This document shows positions 1 to 6,520 of a DNA stretch of 7,420 nt, piece by piece. Under the pieces are notes generated by a model. That model saw only the letters and a program-made list of their open reading frames with translations, was not told the origin of the DNA and ran no database searches. The position numbers were made by a program, and so were the translations under genes. The number at the start of each line of letters is the position of its first letter. Position 1 is the first letter of the stretch. Source of the DNA: Candidatus Avelusimicrobium alvi (lineage in GTDB: Bacteria > Elusimicrobiota > Elusimicrobia > Elusimicrobiales > Elusimicrobiaceae); NCBI GenBank assembly GCA_002329395.1, contig DCTQ01000001.1, positions 1-7,420 of the forward strand. Direction: 5' to 3'.

Positions 1-6
1 AATCCG

Positions 7-41
7 CCCCCGGACGCGCCGCCCGCCGCCCGGGGGGTTTT
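7..41 (+). terminator. Probable rho-independent terminator of a plus-strand gene left of the window
   Basis: CCCCCGG (7-13) pairs with CCGGGGG (30-36) around a 16-base GC-rich loop, and is followed on the plus strand by TTTTATTTATATA. A GC stem followed by a T-rich tract is the usual intrinsic terminator layout. It would end a gene that enters from the left. The reading frame beginning at position 3 stays open to a TAG at 57-59, but 18 codons are too few to call a coding sequence. Confidence 0.45.
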
Positions 42-60
42 ATTTATATATACGCATAGA

Positions 61-94
61 AACGCCCCGGGGCCGACAGGCGCTCCGGGGCGTT
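61..94 (-). terminator. Hairpin terminator of the queH-asmA unit
   Basis: AACGCCCCGG (61-70) is a perfect 10-bp inverted repeat with CCGGGGCGTT (85-94), with a 14-base loop. It lies 22 bases past the stop codon of the asmA-like gene. On the minus strand the stem runs into TTTCTATG, so the T tract is short. I call it a terminator from its position and stem strength; it may depend partly on Rho or on the AT-rich stretch at 38-58. Confidence 0.6.
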
Positions 95-116
95 CTGCTT
101 GAAAACATCCGTAAAA

Positions 117-2426
117 CTATAGTTCCGGCGCCGTGCCGACAGCCTCCTGCGGCGTTTGGGCGGCGGCATCCGGCGTTTCCGCAGAGGTTACCGGCGCATC
201 GCCGCCGGACGCGTCTTCCTGCGGCGCGGATTTCTTTTTAAACAGCCCGAAAAATCCGCCAATGCCTTTTTTAACCGAACGGCTGGCAAAGTTGTTGCCG
301 ATACCCTGCGTAACCAGCGACGAGACGGACCCAATCATACTCATACTGCCCTTCGGGTCGGACACCGTTCCCCCCACTTTTAACGTCAGCGGCATAATGC
401 CGTCCACTTCGTGTTTGCCGGGGGCGGCCTGCACCGTCATATTAATTTTGCCCGTGTTAAAGTTGGTCGTGCCGTTTAATTTAAAAGACATCATGTCCGA
501 CACAAACGTCCCGTCCTTTACGTCCGCCGTGCCGTTTTTGAAATTTACGTCGGTGGCAAATTTGTCATACGCCATCCGGCCTTCAATTTTCCGGTCCGTA
601 TACGGCACCATAATCTGCATCGGCGCACCGTCCGGGCCCGTAACGGTCTGCACCACCATATCCGCGGGTTTTTCCTCTTCCCCGCCGCCTACGGCCGATA
701 CAATCCCGCTGCCCAAACCGTTCAGCACCGCAAAAACGTTAAGCGAATTGAACACCTTGCCCACCACGTTAAGCGACAGGAACAACACTTTCGTCAGCGC
801 GTTGGCGTTGGTGAGTTTGTACAAATCTTTAATTTCGCCGCCGCCCATCGCCAAATTCAGCGAGCCCTGCGCGCCTTTCAAATCCGGCGTAATGCCTTTT
901 AAGGCCGACTTAAACGTAATATCCGTACCGTAAAAATACGACGCGTCAATGGAACCAATCCAAAGGTTCGTGCGTACGTTTAACGGCGGCAGGGGCCAGG
1001 GCTGCCGCTCGGCGGGCGCAAGCTGCGTATCCTGCACAAATTCGGGTTCCGCCGCATTGTCCTGCTGTGCGGGCGCGGGCGGCAGGACCACGCGCTTGGC
1101 CGAGCCGTTAAGCACCGCGTCAATCACCTGTTTCGTCTGGGTTACTTTAAAGTCTCCGCTGAAATCTTCCCCGTTTAACCGGCCGGAAATTTTGCCGTTT
1201 GCGGAGCCTTCAGTAAAGTCTGCCGATTCATCCAGCGCCAGCTCCGCCGACACCTGGGCCAATTTCCCCGCGTAGGGGATAAAACCGCCCGCTTCCTGCA
1301 CGGAAACGGAAGCCGTTACGCGCCGGTCGGACACTTCCGCCGCCCCGTTCAACGCGCCGGAAAGTTTGTATTCCCGCGCCAGCGCCGGGGCCAGCGCAAT
1401 CAGCTCGCCCAGCCTTATATCAAACGCGCTGTTAAAATCGTACGCCAATTTTTTCCCGTAACCGGCATAGCCCGAAGCCGTGGCCTGCACTCCCGGCATC
1501 AAGAACGAAAGCGCGCTCACCGTCACTTTTTCAGCCGCCAAATCCGCCAGCAAACTGATTTCCGCGGAAAGCCGCGGAATCAAAAATTCCGGCGCGTCCG
1601 GCGCAAAGGTCTTTATCGTATCCGACGATAAATTACGCACCTGCGCGGTAATTTTTACGGAAGGCTTTTCAAAATTCTTCGCAAACACGCGCATATTCAC
1701 CGCCGCATCCCCATACTTGGCGGAAAAGTCCGACACTTCCGCCTGCGCGGCGTTCATATCCAGGTTCGCCAGCAACACCTGCGCGCTGAGCCCCGCCGGC
1801 ACGACAAACGTATTTCCGTCCGCTTCATACGACAGCGTGGAATTTATTTTCGCGTAAAACGTCCGGTCAAACCCGAAACGCTGAACATCCACATAAATAT
1901 CTTTGGCGGCGGCTTTTGCCGGCTGCCGTAAATCGGTATACGTTACGTTTACCCGGCGCACGGTCAGCTGGTGCAGGGTAATGTTAAAGGGGTCTTCCGG
2001 CTGGTCCTGCGTCTGGGGCTGCGGGGCGGAGGAAGAGAGGAGACTGTCAAAATTAAACGAGCCGTCCGCTTCGCGCACGATATTGGCTTCCGCGCCGTTC
2101 ACTGCCAGCGAATGCAGTTTTAAATGCCCGTGCAGTAAATGCAACAGCGCCATGCGCAGGCGCAAACGGTCAACCGACACAAACGTGCCGTTTTTAAATC
2201 CGCCCGCTTCGGACACTTCCAGCCCGTCCAGCTTCACGCCCATCAAACTGGCGGACATGGCTTTTAAGCGCACCTCGCGCCCGGTGGCCGCGGCGGCTTT
2301 TTCCAGCGCGAAGCGGCGCATCCATTCGCTGGAAGACGCCCAGCGCAGCGCCAAATCGGTTCCAAAAAATAAAATTAATACACACATCGCCGCGGCGGCA
2401 ATACGTTTAATCCATTTCTTTTTCAC
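117..2426 (-). CDS. AsmA family protein (inner-membrane-anchored, periplasmic)
   Basis: This 769-residue protein has a basic N-terminus and one membrane anchor (about residues 8-28). A typical AsmA N-terminal domain follows (about 40-130), with the conserved pattern of an isolated strand and then ADGSFNFDSLL (120-130). A long beta-rich middle is broken by Pro/Gln/Glu-rich linkers (about 131-146 and 449-482). The AsmA-like C-terminal domain spans about 614-715, including KVGGTVSDPKG (681-691). A basic patch FKKK and an Ala/Pro/acidic tail close it. AsmA-like proteins are known from Proteobacteria as envelope proteins, and the large ones form bridge-like grooves linked to phospholipid transport to the outer membrane; this one is mid-sized, so its exact role is inferred. 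The start is GTG at 2424-2426, supported by GAGGA six bases upstream. It overlaps queH by 20 bases and is probably translationally coupled to it. An upstream ATG is not available in frame near this site. Confidence 0.85.
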   Translation of the reverse strand: MKKKWIKRIAAAAMCVLILFFGTDLALRWASSSEWMRRFALEKAAAATGREVRLKAMSASLMGVKLDGLEVSEAGGFKNGTFVSVDRLRLRMALLHLLHGHLKLHSLAVNGAEANIVREADGSFNFDSLLSSSAPQPQTQDQPEDPFNITLHQLTVRRVNVTYTDLRQPAKAAAKDIYVDVQRFGFDRTFYAKINSTLSYEADGNTFVVPAGLSAQVLLANLDMNAAQAEVSDFSAKYGDAAVNMRVFAKNFEKPSVKITAQVRNLSSDTIKTFAPDAPEFLIPRLSAEISLLADLAAEKVTVSALSFLMPGVQATASGYAGYGKKLAYDFNSAFDIRLGELIALAPALAREYKLSGALNGAAEVSDRRVTASVSVQEAGGFIPYAGKLAQVSAELALDESADFTEGSANGKISGRLNGEDFSGDFKVTQTKQVIDAVLNGSAKRVVLPPAPAQQDNAAEPEFVQDTQLAPAERQPWPLPPLNVRTNLWIGSIDASYFYGTDITFKSALKGITPDLKGAQGSLNLAMGGGEIKDLYKLTNANALTKVLFLSLNVVGKVFNSLNVFAVLNGLGSGIVSAVGGGEEEKPADMVVQTVTGPDGAPMQIMVPYTDRKIEGRMAYDKFATDVNFKNGTADVKDGTFVSDMMSFKLNGTTNFNTGKINMTVQAAPGKHEVDGIMPLTLKVGGTVSDPKGSMSMIGSVSSLVTQGIGNNFASRSVKKGIGGFFGLFKKKSAPQEDASGGDAPVTSAETPDAAAQTPQEAVGTAPEL

Positions 2427-2973
2427 TGATTTTCCTCATACTGTATTTGCACCCGCAGTAATCCTGCGCGTACAGGTTTAATTCTTTAACAAGCGCCTGA
2501 CGCAGCTCCTCCAGGCCGTTTTTGCGCCAGTTGGCGGCGACGTACGGCTTTCCCACGGCCATCCAGGCCTGGCGGGCCGCATCGTTTACCTGCTGTAAAT
2601 CCTTATAGCGCGACACCCCTAAAACGGATGCAAACGCGTCAAACTTATGCTTCATCGCGTATTCGGCCGCTTTTTTAAGGCGCATTTCAAAACACGCCCG
2701 GCACCGCCGGCCGCGTTCGGGTTCGTTCTCCAGCCCTTTTACGCAGGCCTCCCACACTTCGGGCTCGTACGGCAGTTCCGCGAATTTGACGCCAAACCTT
2801 TCACAGACGCGTTTTTGCTCATCACGGCGTTTTTCGTATTCGGCGGAAGGGTAGATATTCGGGTTGTAAAAAAGCACGGTAACGTCTACGCCTTCGTCAG
2901 AAAGTTTCTTAATCACGGCGCACGAACACGGCGCGCAGCAAGACAAAACAAGTAGTTTAGCAGGAGTATGCAT
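2407..2973 (-). CDS. queH: Epoxyqueuosine reductase QueH
   Basis: This 188-residue cytoplasmic enzyme belongs to the former DUF208 family, which reduces epoxyqueuosine to queuosine at tRNA position 34. It replaces the unrelated cobalamin-dependent QueG. Family hallmarks are present: LSCCAPCS (10-17) with the adjacent cysteines 12 and 13, YNPNIYPSAEYEKR (36-49), RCRAC with Cys91 and Cys94, and YCGCKYS (172-178) with Cys173 and Cys175. Cysteine pairs of this kind hold the [4Fe-4S] cluster in characterised QueH. The length is normal for the family. The ATG at 2971-2973 is the only reasonable start, ten codons before the CC motif, but no Shine-Dalgarno sequence precedes it. It is the first gene of a two-gene unit whose second gene overlaps its end. 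No other queuosine gene is in the window. Confidence 0.93.
   Translation of the reverse strand: MHTPAKLLVLSCCAPCSCAVIKKLSDEGVDVTVLFYNPNIYPSAEYEKRRDEQKRVCERFGVKFAELPYEPEVWEACVKGLENEPERGRRCRACFEMRLKKAAEYAMKHKFDAFASVLGVSRYKDLQQVNDAARQAWMAVGKPYVAANWRKNGLEELRQALVKELNLYAQDYCGCKYSMRKISEKEMD
2433..2437 (-). promoter_or_regulatory. Ribosome binding site of the asmA-like gene, inside queH
   Basis: GAGGA on the minus strand lies six bases before the GTG at 2424-2426 and falls inside the last codons of queH. It fixes the non-ATG start and suggests that ribosomes finishing queH reinitiate here. Confidence 0.65.
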
Positions 2974-3030
2974 AATATAAAGTGTACAAAAGTAAACCGG
3001 GAAGAACAGCTTTTTATACCGGAAAAACAG

Positions 3031-3036
3031 ATTATA
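3031..3036 (-). promoter_or_regulatory. Possible -10 element of queH
   Basis: The minus strand has a perfect TATAAT here, 57 bases before the queH start codon. No good -35 hexamer is visible 16-18 bases further upstream (TGCGGC or close). A second AT-rich box, TATAAA, lies closer to the gene. I offer it as the best candidate in the 2974-3076 stretch, not as an established promoter. No preQ1 riboswitch-like fold was recognised in this leader. Confidence 0.3.
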
Positions 3037-3076
3037 TGAACCTTATTTCCACCGCCGCACGCGCGCGGAAACGTTA

Positions 3077-3108
3077 AAAACCGCCTTCGGCGCAAGCCCC
3101 GGCGTTTT
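3077..3108 (-). terminator. Second hairpin behind corA, possible backup terminator
   Basis: AAAACCGCC (3077-3085) pairs with GGCGTTTT (3101-3108) with one bulged C. On the minus strand the stem is followed by TTTTT. It also contains a smaller CGCC/GGCG hairpin (3082-3091) that could compete. It sits 14 bases past the stronger corA terminator and before the queH promoter region, so it would help insulate queH from corA transcription. The imperfect stem keeps confidence low. Confidence 0.35.
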
Positions 3109-3121
3109 GCAAAAGACGAAA

Positions 3122-3143
3122 GGAACGAAATGTATTTCGTTCC
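3122..3143 (-). terminator. Rho-independent terminator of corA
   Basis: GGAACGAAA (3122-3130) and TTTCGTTCC (3135-3143) form a perfect 9-bp stem with a 4-base loop. On the minus strand the stem is followed by TTTCGTCTTTTG. It begins 33 bases past the corA stop codon. Confidence 0.75.
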
Positions 3144-3176
3144 CCCCTCAAAATCCGTCCAAACGGCGGCGGGACG

Positions 3177-4091
3177 CTACCAATTTTTGTGCCGCCAGTA
3201 CACCATCACCAGCCACACCAAAATTAAACACACGCCCATCAGCATCCAAAAAGCGTTCGGGTGGTGGGAAAGAGGCAGGGCCACGTTCATGCCGTACGCG
3301 CTTACGACCAGCGTCGGCACCATCATCCAAATCGTGATGACGTTTAATTTTTTAATCAGCAGGTTTAAATTGTTGTTGACGATGGAGGCGCGGGCGTCCA
3401 ATAACTGCGCCAGAATGTTGGAGTAAATGTCCGCCTGCGTTTTGCACTGCATATTTTCCACGATGATATCGTCCAGCATTTCCTCGTCTCTTTCGTCAAA
3501 GCCGATGCGCGCGGACAGGTTACGCGTTTTTTCAAACACGAAGCCGTTGGAGCTGATGGCCTCAGCGTAATAAACCAAGCTTTTTACGAGGCTGAACAGG
3601 TTGAGCAAATAGCGGTTATCCACCGATTCGGTGATTTTATCTTCAATTTCTTCCGAAATCATATGAATAATGCGCAGGTGCTCCACATAATGGGAAATAG
3701 AGTTGTAAACGAGCTTTAAAAACACTTCTTTAATGGAAGAAACGGAGTGGAAGCGTTTGCCGACAAACAGCGGAATGTCCTCGGCCAGGACGACAATCAG
3801 CTTGTCCTCAAACAGAAACATCCCCACCGACGCCACCTTAAATTCCAGCTGGTCCTTGCCGGAATAGTTTTTCGGGCGTTTGTAAATCATCACGATGTGC
3901 TCCGGCTCAAATTCAAGACGCGGCAGCTCGTCCGGGTCCAGCGCGGAAGCGAGCGTATGTTCGTCAATCTGGCAAGATTCCACCAAAAAACGCTGTTCGT
4001 CCACCGTCGGGTTGGTATACACGAATACCTGCGCGGAGGAAGAATCGGTTTCCAGCAGTTTCTTATCCGCAATTTCGTATTTTTTTAACAT
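3177..4091 (-). CDS. corA: CorA family divalent-cation (magnesium/cobalt) transporter
   Basis: The protein has 304 residues. A soluble N-terminal domain (about 1-130) leads into a long, acidic, coiled-coil-prone helical region (about 130-248, including SEEIEDKITE). Two membrane helices lie at the C-terminus (about 251-268 and 280-298). The family signature Gly-Met-Asn sits at 267-269 after the first helix (SAYGMNV), and the chain ends in the basic tail RHKNW, as expected for CorA pentamers. The loop after GMN reads ALPLSHHPNA and lacks the MPEL-type glutamate of the Thermotoga protein; this resembles a shorter CorA subgroup common in Firmicutes. Mg2+ is the default substrate, and Co2+ or Ni2+ are possible. 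The ATG start has AGAGG six bases upstream. It has its own strong promoter and terminator, so it is probably monocistronic, with possible read-through from the symporter gene. Confidence 0.93.
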   Translation of the reverse strand: MLKKYEIADKKLLETDSSSAQVFVYTNPTVDEQRFLVESCQIDEHTLASALDPDELPRLEFEPEHIVMIYKRPKNYSGKDQLEFKVASVGMFLFEDKLIVVLAEDIPLFVGKRFHSVSSIKEVFLKLVYNSISHYVEHLRIIHMISEEIEDKITESVDNRYLLNLFSLVKSLVYYAEAISSNGFVFEKTRNLSARIGFDERDEEMLDDIIVENMQCKTQADIYSNILAQLLDARASIVNNNLNLLIKKLNVITIWMMVPTLVVSAYGMNVALPLSHHPNAFWMLMGVCLILVWLVMVYWRHKNW

Positions 4092-4123
4092 CGCTCGCCT
4101 CTGTCAGCCGGTAATATACTTAA

Positions 4124-4152
4124 ATGATACCACCTAACAACCGCCTTGTAAA
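4124..4152 (-). promoter_or_regulatory. Sigma70-type promoter of corA
   Basis: On the minus strand, TTTACA (4147-4152) and TATCAT (4124-4129) are separated by exactly 17 bases. Each hexamer differs from the consensus at one base, and an extended -10 TGG precedes TATCAT. Transcription would start near 4117, giving a leader of about 26 bases that contains the AGAGG ribosome site. This is the best promoter in the window. A small ACAA/TTGT inverted repeat (4137-4149) covers the -35 side of the spacer. Confidence 0.75.
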
Positions 4153-4166
4153 GTTTTTTTGCCGTC

Positions 4167-5528
4167 TTAATTTTCCGCCGCGCCCCGGCGGGCGGCCAGT
4201 TCCCCGGCCAGGTAGGCTTTCGTTTCCGCAAATACGTCTTTCCGTAAGAGCCACAACGCCAAAATGTTGGGCACGCACATCACGGCAATGGCCGTATCCG
4301 CCAGCTCCCACACCAGCTTCGGGCTTAAAAAACCGCCCAGGCACATCATGGCAAGCCACAGCAGGTAGACGGGCTTTTCCACATTTACGCCCAGGCAGAA
4401 CTGCACCGATTTCGCCGTGTAATAGCTCCACCCCACCAGCGTGGAAAACGCAAATAAAGAAAGCGACGCCAGCAGAAAAAACGAACCGCCCGGCAGAGAG
4501 GAAAAAGCGCTTTCGGCCAGCTGCGCGCCGAACAGCGTGCCGCCGCGCCAGTCGCCCGCGATGACCACCGCCACGCCGGAAAGCAAACAAATCACCAGCG
4601 TATCCCAAAACACGGTGGTGGCCGAAATAAGCCCCTGCCGCACGGAGTTGGGCGTTTTGGCAGCCGCCGCAGCTATTGCACCGCTGCCGCTGCCCGCTTC
4701 GTTGGACAGTACGCCGCGGGACACCCCGTAACGCACCGCCTCTTTTATGGTAACGCCCACCGCTCCGCCCAAAACGGCGGTGCCGGTAAACGCGCTTTTA
4801 AATATACACGCGAGGGCCTCCGGCAGTTTTTCCAAATTCGTTACGATAACCGCCGCGCACAGCAGAATGTACAAAACGGCCATAAACGGCACCAGCCATT
4901 TGCAGAACGCGGCAATTTTCCGCACGCCGCCCAAAATCACGCACGCCGTCAGCACGACCAAAACGGCCGTCGTCCACACGGGGGGAGCATTAAACACCGA
5001 GCCGTAAATATCCACCAGCGAATTGGTTTGAATCAACGCGTCCGCAAAGCCCATCAGCGCCGTGGCAACAGCAAAAACCGCGGCGGTTTTTTTCATATTC
5101 AGTCCGTTTTTAAGTACGTACATCGGGCCGCCTACGTATTCGCCGGCGGCGTTTTGCTCGCGGTATTTAACGGCCAGTACCGATTCGGCGTATTTGGTGG
5201 CCATGGCAAAAAAGGCGGAAAACATCATCCAAAAAAGCGCGCCGGGGCCGCCCGTGGACACCGCCGCCGCCACGCCCACGATATTGCCCGTGCCCACCAT
5301 CGCGGCCAGCGCGATGACAAGCGCGCCGAAACTGCTGATGGCTCCGGCTGATTTACTTTTTTTGACGGAAAGGGAAATGGAATGGAACAGATGTTTTTGG
5401 ATGAAATTCAGCTTCCAGGTAAAATACAAGCTGATTCCCACAATCAGCGCCAGCATCGGCGCGCCCCATAACACCGCGTTAAAACGCACGACTCCTTCCG
5501 TAAACACCTGCATAAGACTCTGTTCCAT
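4167..5528 (-). CDS. Sodium:alanine/glycine symporter, AGCS family
   Basis: This 453-residue inner-membrane transporter has about ten to eleven hydrophobic segments. It takes up alanine, glycine or a related small amino acid with Na+ (or H+). The family signature is clear: MVGTGNIVGVA (77-87) followed by STGGPGALFWM (91-101). Other conserved stretches are YVGGPMYVLKNGL (131-143), GGVRKIA (200-206), and SNEAGSGSGAIAAAAA (275-290) preceding KTPNSVRQGL. GWSYY occurs at 366-370, but it continues TAK where most relatives have GEK. The full length is present with no breaks. The ATG start is supported by AAGGA five bases upstream. It is transcribed divergently from the nucleoside phosphorylase gene across a 66-base region. 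Its 3' side has no hairpin terminator before the corA promoter, so some transcripts may continue into corA. Substrate preference (alanine, glycine, glutamine) cannot be read from sequence. Confidence 0.95.
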   Translation of the reverse strand: MEQSLMQVFTEGVVRFNAVLWGAPMLALIVGISLYFTWKLNFIQKHLFHSISLSVKKSKSAGAISSFGALVIALAAMVGTGNIVGVAAAVSTGGPGALFWMMFSAFFAMATKYAESVLAVKYREQNAAGEYVGGPMYVLKNGLNMKKTAAVFAVATALMGFADALIQTNSLVDIYGSVFNAPPVWTTAVLVVLTACVILGGVRKIAAFCKWLVPFMAVLYILLCAAVIVTNLEKLPEALACIFKSAFTGTAVLGGAVGVTIKEAVRYGVSRGVLSNEAGSGSGAIAAAAAKTPNSVRQGLISATTVFWDTLVICLLSGVAVVIAGDWRGGTLFGAQLAESAFSSLPGGSFFLLASLSLFAFSTLVGWSYYTAKSVQFCLGVNVEKPVYLLWLAMMCLGGFLSPKLVWELADTAIAVMCVPNILALWLLRKDVFAETKAYLAGELAARRGAAEN

Positions 5529-5545
5529 TTAGATCCTTCTTTTTT

Positions 5546-5575
5546 TGTATAGTATAGGTTGTACATCTTGCACAA
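5546..5575 (-). promoter_or_regulatory. Possible promoter of the symporter gene
   Basis: On the minus strand TTGTGC (5570-5575) and TATACA (5546-5551) are 18 bases apart, and an overlapping better -10, TATACT (5551-5556), lies alongside. The leader would be very short, roughly 11-16 bases, just containing the AAGGA ribosome site. The -35 matches only the TTG of the consensus, so strength is doubtful without an activator. Confidence 0.4.
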
Positions 5576-5576
5576 C
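5558..5576. promoter_or_regulatory. Candidate operator: 19-base imperfect palindrome between divergent genes
   Basis: GTTGTACATCTTGCACAAC is symmetric at seven of eight paired positions (GTTGT.CA / TG.ACAAC) around a 3-base centre; only 5563/5571 mismatch. This size and shape fit the site of a dimeric regulator. It overlaps the possible -35 region of the symporter gene and lies 19 bases before the start codon of the phosphorylase gene, so one protein could control both. No regulator gene is in the window, and I cannot assign a family. Confidence 0.45.
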
Positions 5577-5594
5577 TTTAAAATTTTACTAAAT

Positions 5595-6341
5595 ATGACC
5601 TTACTATTCCCGAAAAAGAAAAAAGCCGCATTAAAAGAAATTTCCACCCCCGCCGGGTACGTTCGCCACGTGGCCGCCGGGTTGAAATTGCCTTCCAAGG
5701 CGATTTTATGCCCCATCTCGTCCTTAACCCGGTACGTGGACAGCCACACCAAATACAAAAAGTATAACTGCGAGGCCGACATCTACGCCCTGGAAAACCG
5801 GGACCTGTGCTACGTAACCAATTTCGGCACCGGCGCCCCTGGGATGACGATGGCCCTGGAAGTGCTGATTGCGCTGGGGGTAAAAGAATTTGTATTCATC
5901 GGGCTGGCCGGTTCCTTGCAGGAAGAAGTACAGCCCGCCGATATTGTACTGTGCACCGAAGCCCTGTGCGACGACGGCACCTCCCCCTGCTACACCCCGG
6001 CCGAAACCTCCGCCCCCAGCAAAACCCTGCTCGCCAAGCTGGCCAAACAGCTTAAAGCGGACGGAAAAAATTTTCACCTGGGCCGCAACTGGACGACGGA
6101 CGCCATTTTCCGCGAAACGAAAGAAGAAGTGAAACATTACCGGCAAAAAGACGTGCTGACCGTGGAAATGGAAACGGCCGCTTTCTACGCCGTCTGCGCC
6201 AAACGCAAAGCCAAAGGCGCGGCGGCTTTTGCCGTCAGCGATATGCTGGGGAACCTGAAGTGGGAACCGCACTTTGGCGAAAAAGCCATTTTCCGCGCGC
6301 TGGAAGATATTTTTATCGCCGCGCAGAAAACGCTGGCTTAA
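5595..6341 (+). CDS. Nucleoside phosphorylase family protein (PNP/UDP type)
   Basis: This 248-residue cytoplasmic protein is related to purine-nucleoside and uridine phosphorylases, which split nucleosides with phosphate into base and sugar-1-phosphate. Supporting motifs are TNFGTGAPGMTMALE (75-89), VFIGLAGSLQ (100-109), a DDGTSPCY segment (126-133), TVEMETAAFYAV (189-200) with the substrate-binding EME at 191-193, and AVSD (213-216) with the Asp expected to act on the base. The early Gly-Asp-Pro-x-Arg phosphate loop of classical members is not seen; ILCPISSLTRYV (37-48) takes its place. Substrate is therefore uncertain: purine, uridine or another nucleoside. I chose ATG at 5595; the frame also allows TTG at 5559, but those 12 extra residues overlap the palindrome and promoter-like sequence. 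No Shine-Dalgarno precedes the ATG. A strong terminator follows, so it is probably a single-gene unit. Confidence 0.85.
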   Translation: MTLLFPKKKKAALKEISTPAGYVRHVAAGLKLPSKAILCPISSLTRYVDSHTKYKKYNCEADIYALENRDLCYVTNFGTGAPGMTMALEVLIALGVKEFVFIGLAGSLQEEVQPADIVLCTEALCDDGTSPCYTPAETSAPSKTLLAKLAKQLKADGKNFHLGRNWTTDAIFRETKEEVKHYRQKDVLTVEMETAAFYAVCAKRKAKGAAAFAVSDMLGNLKWEPHFGEKAIFRALEDIFIAAQKTLA

Positions 6342-6356
6342 AAAGCACTCTCACAC

Positions 6357-6392
6357 AAAAACCCCTCTCCGCCCAACCGGAGAGGGGTTTTT
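6357..6392. terminator. Strong bidirectional rho-independent terminator
   Basis: AAAAACCCCTCTCCG (6357-6371) and CGGAGAGGGGTTTTT (6378-6392) form a perfect 15-bp stem with a 6-base loop. The plus strand continues with a T run (6388-6393), and the minus strand reads TTTTTGTG after the stem. It lies 15 bases past the phosphorylase stop codon and can also stop transcription arriving from the convergent outer-membrane protein gene. Confidence 0.93.
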
Positions 6393-6393
6393 T

Positions 6394-6520
6394 CATCCCC
6401 CCGTTTATTCAAACGGTAAAGAAAATCAAGTGCTCCGCCCGGACGTTTTCCCAGCAGAGTATGCCTATACAACAGCGCACCCGGACAAATGCCCGGGCGC
6501 ACCGTTATATAGAGCGGATG
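6394..6520. other. Convergent intergenic spacer with two small hairpins
   Basis: CCGTTT/AAACGG (6401-6406 and 6411-6416) is a perfect 6-bp stem with a 4-base loop. CCCGG/CCGGG (6480-6484 and 6493-6497), extended by two more pairs after a mismatch, forms a second hairpin 20 bases past the stop of the outer-membrane protein gene. Neither is followed by a T run, so the second might only protect the mRNA 3' end. No coding sequence is apparent. Confidence 0.35.

Noticed and set aside
133..933. Long plus-strand open frame (266 codons) opposite the asmA-like gene
   Set aside because: It is antisense to a clear AsmA-family protein. Its product is Pro/Ser/Thr-rich low-complexity sequence with no family motif, as expected for a shadow frame in GC-rich DNA.
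1903..2481. Plus-strand open frame (192 codons) across the asmA/queH junction
   Set aside because: It is a Ser/Arg/Lys-rich shadow translation that overlaps two supported genes.
2974..3076. Possible preQ1 riboswitch before queH
   Set aside because: I looked for the small preQ1 pseudoknot pattern and found neither its C-rich loop nor its matching A-rich tail arrangement.
5559..5594. TTG start that would add 12 residues to the phosphorylase
   Set aside because: The extension lies in the palindrome and AT-rich promoter-like region, has no suitable ribosome site, and the ATG at 5595 gives a normal family length.
5724..6272. Minus-strand open frame (182 codons) opposite the nucleoside phosphorylase gene
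   Set aside because: The product is Gly/Phe-rich with no recognisable domain, and it is fully antisense to a gene with strong motifs.
6475..6500. Hairpin as an intrinsic terminator for the outer-membrane protein gene
   Set aside because: The stem has a mismatch and no T run follows on the minus strand. The strong bidirectional terminator at 6357-6392 is the better candidate.
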